Of a stretch of 64,000 nucleotides of DNA, positions 12,373 through 23,861 are shown piece by piece. Position 1 is the stretch's first letter. Each line of letters opens with the position of its first letter. The translations under genes were made by a program, and so were the position numbers. The notes beneath the pieces were generated by a model. It did no database searches and was not told where the DNA came from. It saw nothing but the letters and a program-made list of their open reading frames with translations. Source of the stretch: Bretschneidera sinensis (lineage: Eukaryota; Streptophyta; Magnoliopsida; Brassicales; Akaniaceae); contig CM043698.1 in assembly GCA_023935145.1 (NCBI GenBank), positions 67,112,501 through 67,176,500 of the forward strand, read 5' to 3'.

Positions 12373-12832
12373 CCATGATTTTTAAGGATATTTAATCAAA
12401 TTTCTGTTTATAAAAAACATTCATTTTATAACTTCTTTCATACGGAACTTTAAGAGGCCAATTGGTTTCTTACGTCTTATTTCAATGGGCCTCTTCCATC
12501 TCTTTCAAATTTCAATGGGCTCATAAATGAGCTCGTATGACAGTCTTAGCAAAAAAGGCAAAAAAGGAAAGACTTGGAAGCCCAAATAAGAAAAATGGGG
12601 TCGGTGACATCTAAAGGAGAAAATTACTGTGATATTTGATCTGTCAAGATTTTTTTATGAAAATAATCAAAATCTCGCAATTGAAAACTTTATTCATTTT
12701 TCTGTTTATACATTATTAAAAGAGAGGGAAAAGCTTAGCGTTAAGACCGAATTATCTGATGTCATATGTCGGTTTAAGGTGCCTGAGAAGCACAGTGCCA
12801 AACCCTTACCAACAACTACTCTCTTTTTGGGC

Positions 12833-12838
12833 TATAAA
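12833..12838 (+). promoter_or_regulatory. Candidate TATA box for the NYN-LOTUS gene
   Basis: TATAAA within TTTTGGGCTATAAACAG, about 180 bases before a strong splice donor (CCCCAG/GTAAGG at 13016/13017) that closes a leader-like exon. The position fits transcription beginning near 12865. Inferred, not proven. Confidence 0.5.
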
Positions 12839-12864
12839 CAGAACATTAAACGCCACATAACTAA

Positions 12865-13226
12865 AGCCCATATCTATGTACTACACTAAACTCTGCTGCT
12901 AAAAATCAATCAGTACTTCTATAATCTCTCTCAATTTCCCAGCTTAAAATTCCAGATTCTCAGTTGTCTCAAAATCAGAATAACCCATCAACACAAAAGG
13001 CTACCTTCTTCCCCAGGTAAGGTTTCATCTCTCTGTCCCACCCTCTTGCTTTCTCTGTATGGATACATATTAAAATCTTATCTGACTTCATTTTTTTGTT
13101 TTTTTTTTCTGGTTTTTAAATTAGGATATCTGATTGATAATTTATTGGATCTTTTGGATTCGTATTTGATCTTCAGGATCTGAGCTTTGTTGTTTCTGGG
13201 GACAGAAATCGTGGTATCAATATGAG
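12865..13226 (+). other. Probable 5' UTR exons of the NYN-LOTUS gene
   Basis: Two leader exons are suggested: about 12865-13016, ending at CCCCAG/GTAAGG, and 13177-13226, with acceptor CTTCAG and donor ATGAG/GTACCC. The second contains an ATG; if spliced to the coding exon at 15654 it makes a very short upstream reading frame that stops at once, which could dampen translation. The introns between here and 15653 hold two insertions (13999-14305 and 14470-14929). Confidence 0.45.
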
Positions 13227-13998
13227 GTACCCTTTTCTGTGTTGTTTAAATTTACGATGTTGTTTATTTGATCAAAATGATCAATTCAGATTAATCGTTG
13301 GGGTTTGTTTGATTGCTGAGAAAACGCTAGAACCAGGAACCAATTTGAAGTTTCGATTTTTTTCTGTTTGGTACTAATACTTTCCAGACTTGAGTTACTA
13401 ACATCTCAGTTCATTCGAGTTCATTGTAGAAGTATTTTTCTTTTCATTTCATATTTTGTCAGTCAAGATTAACTAACAAACTGACCATAGGATTAAGTGT
13501 TAAAATTGTTAGGGCAGTTCTTTTTGGAAATAAAAGACTGTATTTGATTGTTTGAGAACATTTTTTGTGGATTGGAATTGATTTAACATTTTTTAGTACT
13601 GTCTATTTATAAAAGGCCTACACCATTGACTTGAGAGTGCAAAAACAAGTTTTTTCTTTAATTTTATTGAAATTGGCCTGTTTTTATATATCTAGGGCAG
13701 AATGTAGTGCAGCTTTCTTAACTATGAAAACCTGGTCTGTAGTTTGAGGCATACGCTTGACAGTTATGCAATCTATACACAATCAGTTAATTTATGTAGG
13801 GATAAGTCCTTGATAGACCCTTATTGCAAACAAATGTATGTAGGAAGTTTTCATCACTGTGCTTAAATTCTATTGTAAGAAGGCGTATTCTTGACTGTTA
13901 TGCAATATACGTAGCTTGTTCAGAACCTCTCTTAATGAATTCTAGTTAGTATCCATAATTTCCAAGTTGGATGTGAATATAAGTTGTGTAGATTTAGG

Positions 13999-14305
13999 CT
14001 ATTATGGTAGATAGGATAAGTGGGAGGAAAGAAGAGGGAGAGGAAAGAAAATCAATTTTCTATCGTTTGGTAGGAAAAGAGAAGTGAGAAGATTGATGTT
14101 TTCTTCCCATGTGTACAAATTAAAATTATCTCAAATTGGGAGGAATGGGGAGTGGAACCTGAAACGAGCTAACGTTTTTATTTCATTATCTTCTTTCCTT
14201 TCACCTTCCATCATTTTTACCAAACACATGATGGAAAATATCAAACCTTTTATTTTTCATTCTCTCCCTTTTTCTTCCTCCCACTTTCTTCACTACCAAT
14301 CATAA
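13999..14305. mobile_element. MITE in the 5' intron of the NYN-LOTUS gene
   Basis: About 300 bp with long imperfect terminal inverted repeats: the left arm GTGGGAGGAAAGAAGAGGGA matches the complement of the right arm TCTCCCTTTTTCTTCCTCCC, extending to GGTAG...CTACC at the tips. There is no coding capacity. An inner copy of the GGTAGGAAAAGAGAAG motif lies near 14069. The target duplication is unclear. Confidence 0.6.
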
Positions 14306-14469
14306 TGTTCTTGAATGAGTACTAATGTTGGGAGTATGCAAGCTGCAGATCCACTAATATTTATTCTTTATTCTATTATCGCTATTCTTTGTTTTTTCAT
14401 TTTCATTACATGCAACCATTTGCCTCTGTAAGTTACCTTTTACATAAGAGACAGATCTTTATCACATAT

Positions 14470-14929
14470 TGACGCCGGGCAGAATAGCGATTATTCTGCA
14501 GGCTAGTCGAACAGATAGTTCACAGGGAGTAACACAAGAAAAACCCTAAAACAATACAGAGAAACTACTCTGATACTTTATTTATTTTATGCCAAAAATA
14601 CAATAATGATGATTACAAAACCCTAAGACCTTATTTATAAGGTCGAAGCTAAAATAGGAAAATTAAATTAAGGCCGAATTTAATTAAATAAAATAAAAAG
14701 TTTCCTAAAAACTGAAAACTGCCAATTTGAAGGTCTAAATGTCGTTTTTTGGCTTAAAAAAGATGATGCTTAGTACAAAGTACTAAGTTTTGCCCAGAAG
14801 CTCGTTTCCAATCAGACTAGGGTCTTCGGGGCCCAATCCGAGCCCGTGGCCCGCTAAACGATGTAAACCGGCCTAGATAGCCCACTTGCCATCTGACAAC
14901 TCAGCATCACCTGACTTGGATCCTCCTGC
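14470..14929 (-). mobile_element. 460-bp insertion flanked by 9-bp direct repeats
   Basis: ATCACATAT occurs at 14461-14469 and again at 14930-14938, exactly bordering a 460-bp segment of different character (GC-richer at both ends). Read on the - strand it has a TATAAATAAG promoter-like site, then an AATAAATAAAG stretch, an LTR-like or short-element layout. No terminal inverted repeats or coding sequence are visible. A 9-bp duplication is typical of Mutator-like elements, so the class is unsettled. Confidence 0.5.
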
Positions 14930-15681
14930 ATCACATATCCTAGAAGTGTTGCTTTATGTAGGTCACCAATTACCGAAGCTAGTTCAGCCTTATGGACGAG
15001 TTGATTAAGAATGAAGATATAGTTTTATCACACAATCCATTCACATGGTTTGTACGACTCCCTAGCTCTTGCAGATAACAATATTCTAATATCCATTTTT
15101 TAAATCATCTTATACCCATCTTAATTAAATGATTTAAAAAACCCGGAAATGCTAAGAATTGCTACAGATGTAAATAGTTTGCAGCACAACACTATTGAGC
15201 CTTCAGTCAAATCTTTGAGCGTGTGCAACATGCTTAGTTTCTCCATCGAGACTCACTTTCTGTCCTTTTCAGAAATAAAATTGCATGCTAATGTACTTTA
15301 TCTACATTATCAAATTGTTAGTGGCAGTCAAGTATTGGAGTAAGTAAATGTGGGAACATGGGAACTTCTTGAAGTTTGTTGAGCTACCCAAAGCTCAATC
15401 TTCTACTAGACTAGTATTCTTTTACCAGTCTTAACCAGATTTTTGGTTAAGCAGAAAATGCATGAGCTTTTATCCTAATTTTTCCCATTTATATGTAGGG
15501 TCCTCATTGAACCCTATCAAGCAACTTGATTACTAACAATGTTTTTAGAGAAATTGACATGAACACAATTTCCTTCATTTTGTCATTTAGAATAATTTTT
15601 AGGAGCATCATTTGTAGCTTATGTCTAATATTTTTTTCCTCTTTACACTGCAGGAGCCTTTGATTGCCCAATCAAATAGTT

Positions 15682-17265
15682 ATGGCTAACACAAATGTAT
15701 CAGCGTCGATAATTTCTTCACAATCTTCAGAACAAAGGGGACCTCATATGGCAGAGTCAAACATGAATGCTCTTCAGCCTCCTTTGAGCCAGCAAAAGCG
15801 TGGCGCCTTAGATGGTCCCGTGGCCATCCTTTGGGACATTGAGAACTGCCCTGTCCCGAGTGATGTCCACCCTGAAGATGTGGGTGGTAATATAAGAATG
15901 GCTTTGCGCGTGCATCCTGTAATTAAAGGAGCTGTTATGATGTTTTCTGCCTATGGAGATTTTAATGCATTTCCCCGACGACTCAGAGAGGGCTGCCAGA
16001 GAACCGGTGTGAAACTCATTGATGTCCCAAATGGCAGAAAGGATGCTGCCGACAAGGCTATCTTGGTTGACATGTTTCTGTTTGCCCTTGACAACCCTCC
16101 ACCTTCTTCTATCATGCTGATTTCAGGGGATGTTGATTTTGCTCCAGCGCTACACATACTCGGCCAACGTGGATATACAGTTATTCTTGTTATCTCTTCT
16201 GGGGTGGGTGTTTCATCGGCCCTGTGCAATGCTGGTAAGTTTGTCTGGGACTGGCCAAGTGTGGCTCGTGGGGAAGGGTTTGTGCCCCCCACAAAGGTTT
16301 TAAACCCTCCTCGTGGAGGACCAGCAGATATTGCTGGTTTTTTCATGGGGTGCCATATCAATGATAACTCGGATTGTCAAAATGAAGAAGCTATTGTTTA
16401 TAGGGGTATGTCACAAAGCTATTACAACTCGAGAGATGTCTCAATTATGGAACAATCTTTATCTGCGTACACAAGTGCCATGCCTTGTTTTCCTACAACT
16501 TTGAGGTCGCATAGTCTCCCATCTGGTTTGAATGTAGTTCCGGCTGGCCCTGCTTCTTCTGGTGATCAAAATGATTCCACTATGTGGGTACAGCCTGGTG
16601 ATGTAAATGGTCTGAAGAGGCAGCTGGTCAAGTTGCTTGAACTCTCCGGAGGGCGCATGCCTTTTACCCGTGTTCCTGCTGAGTACCAGAAGCTTTTTGG
16701 GAGGCCTCTTTATGTGTCGGAATATGGGGCATTCAAGCTTGTTAATCTCTTCAAGAAGATGGGTGACACAATGGCAATAGATGGGAAAGGTAATAGGAAA
16801 TTTGTTTTCCTTCGGAACTGGAAACCAGGCCCAAGTGCACCTCCTTTGGTTGTGGGGAGAAAGGATAAGAGAGGGAGGGGGACTCAGGAAGAGAGAATGG
16901 ATGTCACAGCAGGTGTAGGCTCTTCAGATGAGTTCTCGGATGAGGAGAGAGTTGTGGTTGAAGAACATGATGAAAGGAGGAGCCAAGGGAAAAGTTCTCT
17001 AGGGACGGTTGCTCAATGTGAGATTGATGACCGTAATCTAGCGCAGTTCAAGCATGAGCTGCAAGAAATTCTAGTGAGTTACTCTTGTCGGATTTTCTTG
17101 GGTGTTTTTGAGGCCATATACCAGCAAAGGTATAAGAAACCTCTGGATTATCAAAGGTTTGGTGTGGATCAGCTGGAGGAACTGTTAGAGAAGGTGAGAG
17201 ATGTTGTGGTTCTGCATGAAGAACCCATAAGCAGGAAAAAATTCCTGGCGGCGTTTGGGGCTTAG
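15682..17265 (+). CDS. NYN-domain and LOTUS/OST-HTH protein (MARF1/limkain-b1-like)
   Basis: Predicted RNA-directed protein: NYN domains are PIN-like nucleases and LOTUS (OST-HTH) domains bind RNA or RNA helicases. The single coding exon begins after the acceptor CACTGCAG at 15653; the first in-frame ATG is 15682, giving 527 residues. NYN spans about residues 45-195 with acidic residues in WDIEN (Asp52), DKAILVDM (Asp124, Asp130) and SGDVDF (Asp150, Asp152). LOTUS 1 is about 305-381 (LKRQLVKLLELSGGRMPF...), LOTUS 2 about 452-520 (FKHELQEILVSYSCRIFLGV...). The region between is charged and rich in Arg, Glu and Ser. Arabidopsis relatives are annotated as putative endonuclease or glycosyl hydrolase; the latter name is probably misleading. 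No break is seen. Substrate unknown. Confidence 0.88.
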   Translation: MANTNVSASIISSQSSEQRGPHMAESNMNALQPPLSQQKRGALDGPVAILWDIENCPVPSDVHPEDVGGNIRMALRVHPVIKGAVMMFSAYGDFNAFPRRLREGCQRTGVKLIDVPNGRKDAADKAILVDMFLFALDNPPPSSIMLISGDVDFAPALHILGQRGYTVILVISSGVGVSSALCNAGKFVWDWPSVARGEGFVPPTKVLNPPRGGPADIAGFFMGCHINDNSDCQNEEAIVYRGMSQSYYNSRDVSIMEQSLSAYTSAMPCFPTTLRSHSLPSGLNVVPAGPASSGDQNDSTMWVQPGDVNGLKRQLVKLLELSGGRMPFTRVPAEYQKLFGRPLYVSEYGAFKLVNLFKKMGDTMAIDGKGNRKFVFLRNWKPGPSAPPLVVGRKDKRGRGTQEERMDVTAGVGSSDEFSDEERVVVEEHDERRSQGKSSLGTVAQCEIDDRNLAQFKHELQEILVSYSCRIFLGVFEAIYQQRYKKPLDYQRFGVDQLEELLEKVRDVVVLHEEPISRKKFLAAFGA

Positions 17266-18480
17266 AAGAATCTAGAAATTCCATTTTTATGTAACTCTTT
17301 AATGTTTGGACTTACATAGATTAGAGAGTTGAGGTATGCCTATCATTGCTCAGTCTCTCTGTTTCTTACTATTTCCTTTTCTAAAGTTCTCATAGATGAT
17401 GATGAGAGAGGATTGAAGCACCTTTTTCTCTTTTCTCTTTATGTCTGTCCTGCATGGTTATGAAGGTTTAGTTTGAAATTTCAACGTAAGAGTCAAGGAC
17501 AGTCATTGTAACTGATCAACTGCTAATATGTAAATTAACATGTGTTTTGTTTATACCTTTTGGGATACAAACGTGAAATGTTACTCTTCTATCTTTTTGG
17601 CTTTCAGATGAAAAATTAAGTTGGATTTAGTTTCTCCACCTGATTAAAGAAATTCAGGTTGTAGTTTCATCTTGGTTTCTTTTATGTCATTCGTTTTTTG
17701 ATTGCTTCAATTGGGTCCTTGAATTTACAATCTCATTTCAACCATTTATCCCTTTTGTTTTTATGTTTTCAAAAAGTAAAATAAGTAGGAAAGAGTGAGT
17801 CGCTCAATGCTATCGAGTTGTATTTGCAAATTGGTTCTGAGGCCTTGCAGAAGTCTCAGGCTACAAACAAAGCTATCCTTGTGTGCCAGAGATTGCATTG
17901 CTTCTAAGTCTAACTTGGTAATGCGCAATATTATTTCTTCTGATACTTTTTCTTACTGCCAAACCTCAGAATCTACACTCATATTCCTAGAGATTGCTCT
18001 TGGGCAAAGAGCTTCACATTCTTAGAGATTGCTACTGGGAAGGAGTTTTTGGCATTGTTTGTGAATGCCTGCCAGCATTAGTAACTTTAATTCTCTTCCT
18101 GTGTTTGAGTGGCTGCAAACTAATGTGAAATGCTGGCTTCATTCATTTTTTATGTTTCTTGGAGTAATTTATTTATAACAGATTGTTGGATTCTTTAGAA
18201 TGACCGAAACAGAATAGATTTCTCAAAATCTTGATATTCATTTCTTGGTTAAAGATTGTAAATTCAGAGTTGTGGAATTTTTTCATGTTGCAAAGCCCCA
18301 AAAAAATTAAAAAATCAAATCTTTAATTAACCGGATGCCACTAGATGTTGGTTAGATTAGGTTGGACAGATGGATCATCCTTTATTAACCCTGATTATTG
18401 ATTCTAATTGAATTTGGTTCGATAAATCTTTTATTGCTCTATTAGAATTTGGATTGTTGTAATTTTTTTTATTGTTCTAC
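17266..18480. other. 3' UTR and intergenic, no gene recognised
   Basis: Downstream flank of the NYN-LOTUS gene. Only short chance reading frames are present, and the sequence becomes strongly AT-rich towards 18480, where the dispersed repeat begins. Confidence 0.5.
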
Positions 18481-18540
18481 TGTAACTAGCTTTGTGACCC
18501 GTGCAATGCATGAGATAGACTCATTAGATTTTTTTATATA

Positions 18541-18581
<41 letters not shown>

Positions 18582-18990
18582 TGTGTATTCCATCTTTTTA
18601 ATATAATGCTAATAGTTAAATTACTTTCAAGCAAATGCACGTTAGTATGGTAATACTCAAATATGTCCAAACTTTTTGCACATTTTGAATCACTGAATTG
18701 CTTGAAGTAGTTATAGGGTAACAATCAAATGCAGAATCTACGTACTTTGTTTTATACATATTTTACTATACTTTGCACATTCTACTCTTTTTTTTTTAAA
18801 TTTCAAAAATCGGTGAGAATATAAATTCATCATTTATACATTAAAATGTAACATCTATTAAATAAATATAATTCTTATATGTAAAAATATTAATCAACAT
18901 TGTTAATTATAGTCGATAAACTATATTGGCATAAATCGTCAAAAATAATTTTGTACCATAATTCAATTCAATGAACAATCAAAATCATTC
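18481..18990. repeat. Start of left copy of a large dispersed repeat
   Basis: Begins near CTAGCTTTGTGACCCGTGC and matches 49760-50180 plus 51815-51990 and 52712-52900 in order, including ACTTTGTTTTATACATATTT. A (GA)n microsatellite at about 18549-18579 corresponds in position to the (CT)n tract at 49999-50066 of the right copy. It has no coding capacity; the parent element class is unknown. Confidence 0.65.
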
Positions 18991-20368
18991 TTAATTTTTT
19001 TAAATCCTCATTATATTCAAATTTTGTATGTTTCAATATACAACTTATCTTACTTCATCTTAAAAATTCATATTTTTATCAATATCTATTAGTTTTTTTT
19101 TATCTCCTCTTTATATTTAAATTTTGCATATTTCGATATTTAAACTTAACTTATTTCATCTTTAAAATCCTGCATTTTTTATTCACTTTATCTATATCTA
19201 TTACCTTTCTTTTCTCTTTATTTTATTCATATTTTTTTATCTAATAGCTTTTCAACTATTCATTATACTTAAATTTTTTATCAGAGTTATTAGCTTTTTT
19301 ATCTTGTCAGAATATTTAAATTTTGTATCTTTTCATTATATTACATTTTTTTATATTTTAATATTCAGTCTATTTTCTTTTTATCTTAAAATTTTTATAT
19401 TTTTTATCTATCAGTTTTATCTATATGTATTGCCTTTTCTATCGCTTCATTTTATTCAAAAATTTTATATCTCAATATACAACTTATCATACTTCATAAT
19501 AAAAACTTTATATTTTTTTTTATCATTATCTATTAGTTTTTCTATCTCCTCATTATATTCAGACTTTTTATATTTCAATATTTAAACTTATCTTATTTTA
19601 TGTTAAAAACATGAATTTTTCTCTCGTCCTTATATTCTATTAATTTATATAATATTTTTTCAACTAATTATATTCAAATTTTATATCAAAGCACTTTTTT
19701 TTTTATCTATTAACCTTTTTATCTCCTCATTATATTTAAATTTTGTATCTACTCATTATATTTAAACTTTGTATTTACTCATTATATTAAAATTTTGTTC
19801 AATCTTATTTCATCTTAAAAATCAAGCATTTTTTATCTATTAGTTTTATCTATATCTATTAACCTTTTTATCTTCTCTTTACATTCAAATTTTATATATT
19901 TCAATATCAAACTTATCTTGTTTCATCTAAGCAATAAGATTATCAATATCTATTAGCTTTTTTATCTCTTCATTATATTTAAATTTTATATATTTCAATA
20001 TTCAAACTTTAACTTATTTCATTTTAAAAATTATTCTTTTTTTTTGTCGATTACCTTAATCTATATGTATTAATTTTTTTTTAATTATATTCGGAGCATT
20101 TTTATCTATTAGCTTTTTAACTACTCATTGTATTCATTTTTTTTCTATAAAGAGCATTTGTTTATCTATTAGCTTTATCTATATATCTTAACGTTTTTTT
20201 TATCGTCCCATTACATTCAAATTTTATATCTACTCAGTATATTAAAATTTTGTGTATTTAATTATTAAGTGTATCTGATTCTATCTTTAGAATCCTGCAA
20301 TATTTATCTATCAGCTTTATATATACTATCTCTTAGCTTTCTTTAATTTCCTCATTATATTCAAACTT

Positions 20369-20415
<47 letters not shown>

Positions 20416-20560
20416 TATCTTAAATCATCTCAAAACTCTTATATTTTTATCTAAAAGGTTTATCTATATCTATTTTTTATCTTCTAATTATATTCATATT
20501 TTTTTATATTTCGATATTCAAACTTACCCTTACTTCATCTTAAATGTTATGAATTGTTTG
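18991..20560. repeat. Degenerate AT-rich tandem repeat
   Basis: About 1.5 kb built of diverged modules such as CTCATTATATTCAAATTTTG, TATTTCAATATTCAAACTTA and TTTATCTATTAGCTTTTTAT, recurring every 90-150 bases. Related blocks occur at 48190-48425 and 53030-53200 plus 53580-53900. A (TA)n tract lies at about 20371-20412. The open frames here (for example 19304-19585) are low-complexity artefacts. Confidence 0.7.
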
Positions 20561-21029
20561 CACATCGTATAGAATACACACTGAATTTAATATTTTTTAG
20601 GAAATAATTATTTTCAAATTATTTCCTTATAATTGAGGAGTATATCGTATATATATATATATCATTTTTGAGGATTCTTCTACCAATACAACCTCGATGC
20701 AAAAAGAGGAGAAGAAATTTTCGGCACCGTCCAAGACGTTTTCGGCACCTAACCCAAGCAGTCCTCATCCTAAAAAGTAAAAAAAAAAAATGATAACATG
20801 ATATAAAGTAAATGCATGTATATAATATACAATTTATTAAAATATTAGAATTTCATTAAGTAAAATATAATAGTATACACTTCCCAATAAGTCCACTGAG
20901 GAAAGCAAGAGATTGGGAAAACCACAAACAAAAAGAATATGGAGACAAATGCAGAAAGTGAGAGAAATTATTCTTTGGTAAAAGATAGAAAGATTTAAGT
21001 AAAATATAATAACATACTAATAATTTCTA
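20561..21029. repeat. Left copy of host repeat, part flanking the provirus
   Basis: Matches 53910-54000 and 54915-55286 of the right copy (GAGGATTCTT, CGTCCAAGACGTTTT, AAAAAGTAAAAAAA and so on). It stops at 21029, where viral sequence begins, and resumes at 29088. The last 99 bases (20931-21029) are the duplicated target. Confidence 0.75.
20931..21029. repeat. 99-bp target duplication, left copy
   Basis: Identical base for base to 28989-29087. The paralogous sequence at 55188-55286 occurs once and runs straight on into CTCAGTAGAGC, showing the pre-insertion state. The two copies bracket the provirus exactly. Confidence 0.85.
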
Positions 21030-21509
21030 AACATTATTTATAAAGTTTATTATAAAGTTATGACTACTAAAATTAACCCTAAGGCTTTATTACAAACAAA
21101 ACCAGGAGAAATTCTCATTTTAAAAGCCAAAATATTTCATGCTAATACCATTACCCCTAAGTTATTAAAATGGAATCAAATAACTATTCCTGAAAGTTGG
21201 AAATTTGAATCTATAGTTCCCCCCAGGGAATTAGTAAATTCAAACGTTTCCCACATTAATGAATTCAATGATGGAAGTGTTATTATCAGATTTGCTTCTG
21301 ATAATCCTTCCACATCAACTCCTGCAAGACGATCAGTTTCTAATAGAATTAGATCGACCCCTTTATATGATGATCCCCAGATACTTCCCCCTAGACGTAG
21401 TCTAGACTCAAGATCTCATAACCATTTATTAGGTGTAGATTTCCATCCAACTATTCCTAAAGGATACTATGAAAATGATTCCTTTAAAACTGCATTAGAG
21501 GATGATTAA
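21030..21509 (+). pseudogene. Viral movement protein, C-terminal part (segment A)
   Basis: The frame enters from the host junction at NIIYKVYYKVMT, with the first internal Met at 21060, and runs to TAA at 21507. It corresponds to the tail of a 30K-type movement protein. The same frame continues after the stop, past another TAA at 21687-21689, into the coat-protein region, so the original was one polyprotein. The first about 320 bases are duplicated in inverted orientation at 26886-27210 with eight differences. Confidence 0.7.
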
Positions 21510-21740
21510 GTAGGAGAAACTTCTAAGAAAAATGAAGTCCAGGATCCTATCAAAGATCCTTCTCCCACTAGATTAGACATGTATGAAGTAAATGTTATAA
21601 TGAGTTCTAATTGTGAAATTAACAAAGACTTATTAAGAAAAGATTTTCTATCATTAGAAAATAGGAAAAGATCGATTTGGTTTTCCTAAACATTTTCTGA
21701 ACAAGAAAAATCCAAAATCTGTGAAGAATGGTATGGTCAC

Positions 21741-23861
21741 ATGAATGAAATTCGTTGTGACATATTATTCTTTGATTGGTTTGAAATTTATACTTTCAAT
21801 AATAAAATTTATAATCCCTTTGCAAAAAATCATCATGATTTAGATAAACCTAAACCTAATCAAATAGATGTTATTACTAACTTAGAACAAAAATGGATTT
21901 CCTCAACCAATCAGGTTTCGTCATCTATTCATCCCCCATTAAATAATTTAAAACTCAAACCACCTTTATTTAAAGAAGAAATTCCTGCAGCCCCTTTTAA
22001 AATTCTTAAAAACCCATACAATAGGGAAAGAGTTCCTTCAGGAGCTGATATATCACACCTTTATGAACAAAATAATTATACCAATCAAAATTTAGTCACG
22101 ATATCCACCCATCTAAATTCCATTAGTCATACAGTGGATTCAATAGATACTAAGATTGATAATCTTCCTTCCAAAATTCCCCAGGAGAGAGTCACATCAT
22201 CTTCCTCTTCCCAACCCTCGAAACTTATGAAGTTTTCACCCACTATCCAGAAACCACTAATCATTACTCAACCTATATTTACTCCTCATATAGAAACTGA
22301 TGTGGTTACCTTAGGAGATGATGACATATTAGCCTCCATTAATGAACGATTAAAGCAATTACATTTAAAGGAAGAATCAAGCTCTAAAGAAATCATTCAT
22401 GCAATAGACAGAGACTTAATCAGTGAAATTAGAGAATCTGATGAAATAAATAAAATCAATTATAGAACTAGGGCACCTTTGCCTATAACTAGAAATTATT
22501 ACCCTAGACCAACCCCTCCAGATCTTCAATTTGAAGAAAGACAACTTGCTGTTCAAGCTAAATATGACAGTGACACCATTTATGAATGGAACCTTGATGG
22601 CGCCAGTGAGCATAACATTCTTGATATGCTCCAAGAAATGGCTATGGCAGCAACCTCATATAGAACCAAACCTACCAATACCAATAAAGGTATTACTAAG
22701 GCCATTATTGCAGTGTTTACTGGAACCCTTAAAGGATGGTGGATGAATTACCTCACAGAGGAAAATCGACAAGAAGTTTTAGAATCCACCAAGGATAGTA
22801 ACCCCCAAACAGTAATAGATCCACAAATAGGAGAAATCAGAGTCCTCACAACAAAAATAGAAAATGCTTTTGAAACCCTGATTTATGCTATTACAAAACA
22901 TTTCATGGGAGATCCAGATAGATGGATAACCAGGTATTCTGAGATTCTTCTCAATTTGACATGCCCTACCATGCAAGATTTTAGATGGTATAAGGATGTA
23001 TTCCTTCCCAAAGTATTCATTAGGAAAGACTCCAATAATGCTTATTGGAAAGAGAAATTCATTAGTGGACTTCCTAAACTCTTTGCAGAAAAGGTTAGGC
23101 AAAGAATTAGAGATCTCAACAATGGAAACCTCCCCTATGATGATCTTTCTTATGGAGAGATTATTAGCTTTATCAATAATGAAGGCCTTGCCCTTTGTAA
23201 TGATCTTAAGCTAAAATTCAAAATGAAATCAGAACTCCATCAGAGCAAAAAGGAATTAGGATCTTTCTGTGCTCAGTATGGATTTGAAACAATTAAAGCC
23301 CCCTCGTCTATTAAGAAAAAGAAAGCTAAGACCATTAGAAAGCAAACCTATAGAAAGCCCTTTAGGCCCAATAGGTTCACCAAACCCAACAAGTCTAGTA
23401 CTTCTAGTCCCAAGCCCAAGAAAAGCAAAAATCCAAAAGCCCATAATTCAAACCCAAAATCTTCAAAAGCCTGTTTTAAATGCGGCCGTCTTGGTCATTG
23501 GGCCAAAGACTGTAGAGTAAAACAGAAAATCAATGAATTAGAATTAGAGGATTCTTTAAAACAACAACTATTAAAAATTATGTTTATTGACTCCCAATTA
23601 GAAGAAGACTCTTCCTCTTCTGAAGATAATGATATCATCTACAATATACAGGAAACCTCCAATACAGAATCCTCTGATGAGTCACCAGCTTGTGACTGTG
23701 ATGAAGGATTTTGTAAGTGCAAATCTATAAATATGATTTCCTCTCAAAATGAATTCTTATTAGATATCATAGATAAAATAGATGACCCCATCATTAAAAA
23801 AGATTATTTAGTAAAATTAAGAGATATTGTTTGTGAAGAAAAAAGATTAAAAGACCCATAA
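21741..23861 (+). pseudogene. Viral coat protein (gag-like) with CCHC zinc knuckle
   Basis: A 706-codon open stretch, capsid part of the fused polyprotein. About residues 310-340 carry TGTLKGWWMNYLT, a caulimovirid coat-protein signature. A basic Lys/Pro/Ser-rich region precedes a nucleic-acid-binding CFKCGRLGHWAKDC knuckle (C-x2-C-x4-H-x4-C) near residue 580. An acidic Ser-rich stretch and a cysteine cluster follow. It ends at TAA 23859-23861, but the frame continues open behind it. It is the longest intact frame in the provirus. Confidence 0.8.

Noticed and set aside
15951..16361. 136-codon frame on the - strand
   Set aside because: Antisense shadow of the NYN domain exon; no domain of its own.
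17795..18025. 76-codon Cys/Ser-rich frame downstream of the NYN-LOTUS gene
   Set aside because: No signal peptide pattern, no domain and no conserved cysteine spacing; probably chance.
19304..19585. 93-codon Phe/Tyr/Leu-rich frame resembling a membrane protein
   Set aside because: Lies in the degenerate AT-rich array; composition explains the hydrophobicity, and neighbouring units do not conserve the frame.
22779..23102. 107-codon - strand frame
   Set aside because: Antisense of the viral coat-protein region.
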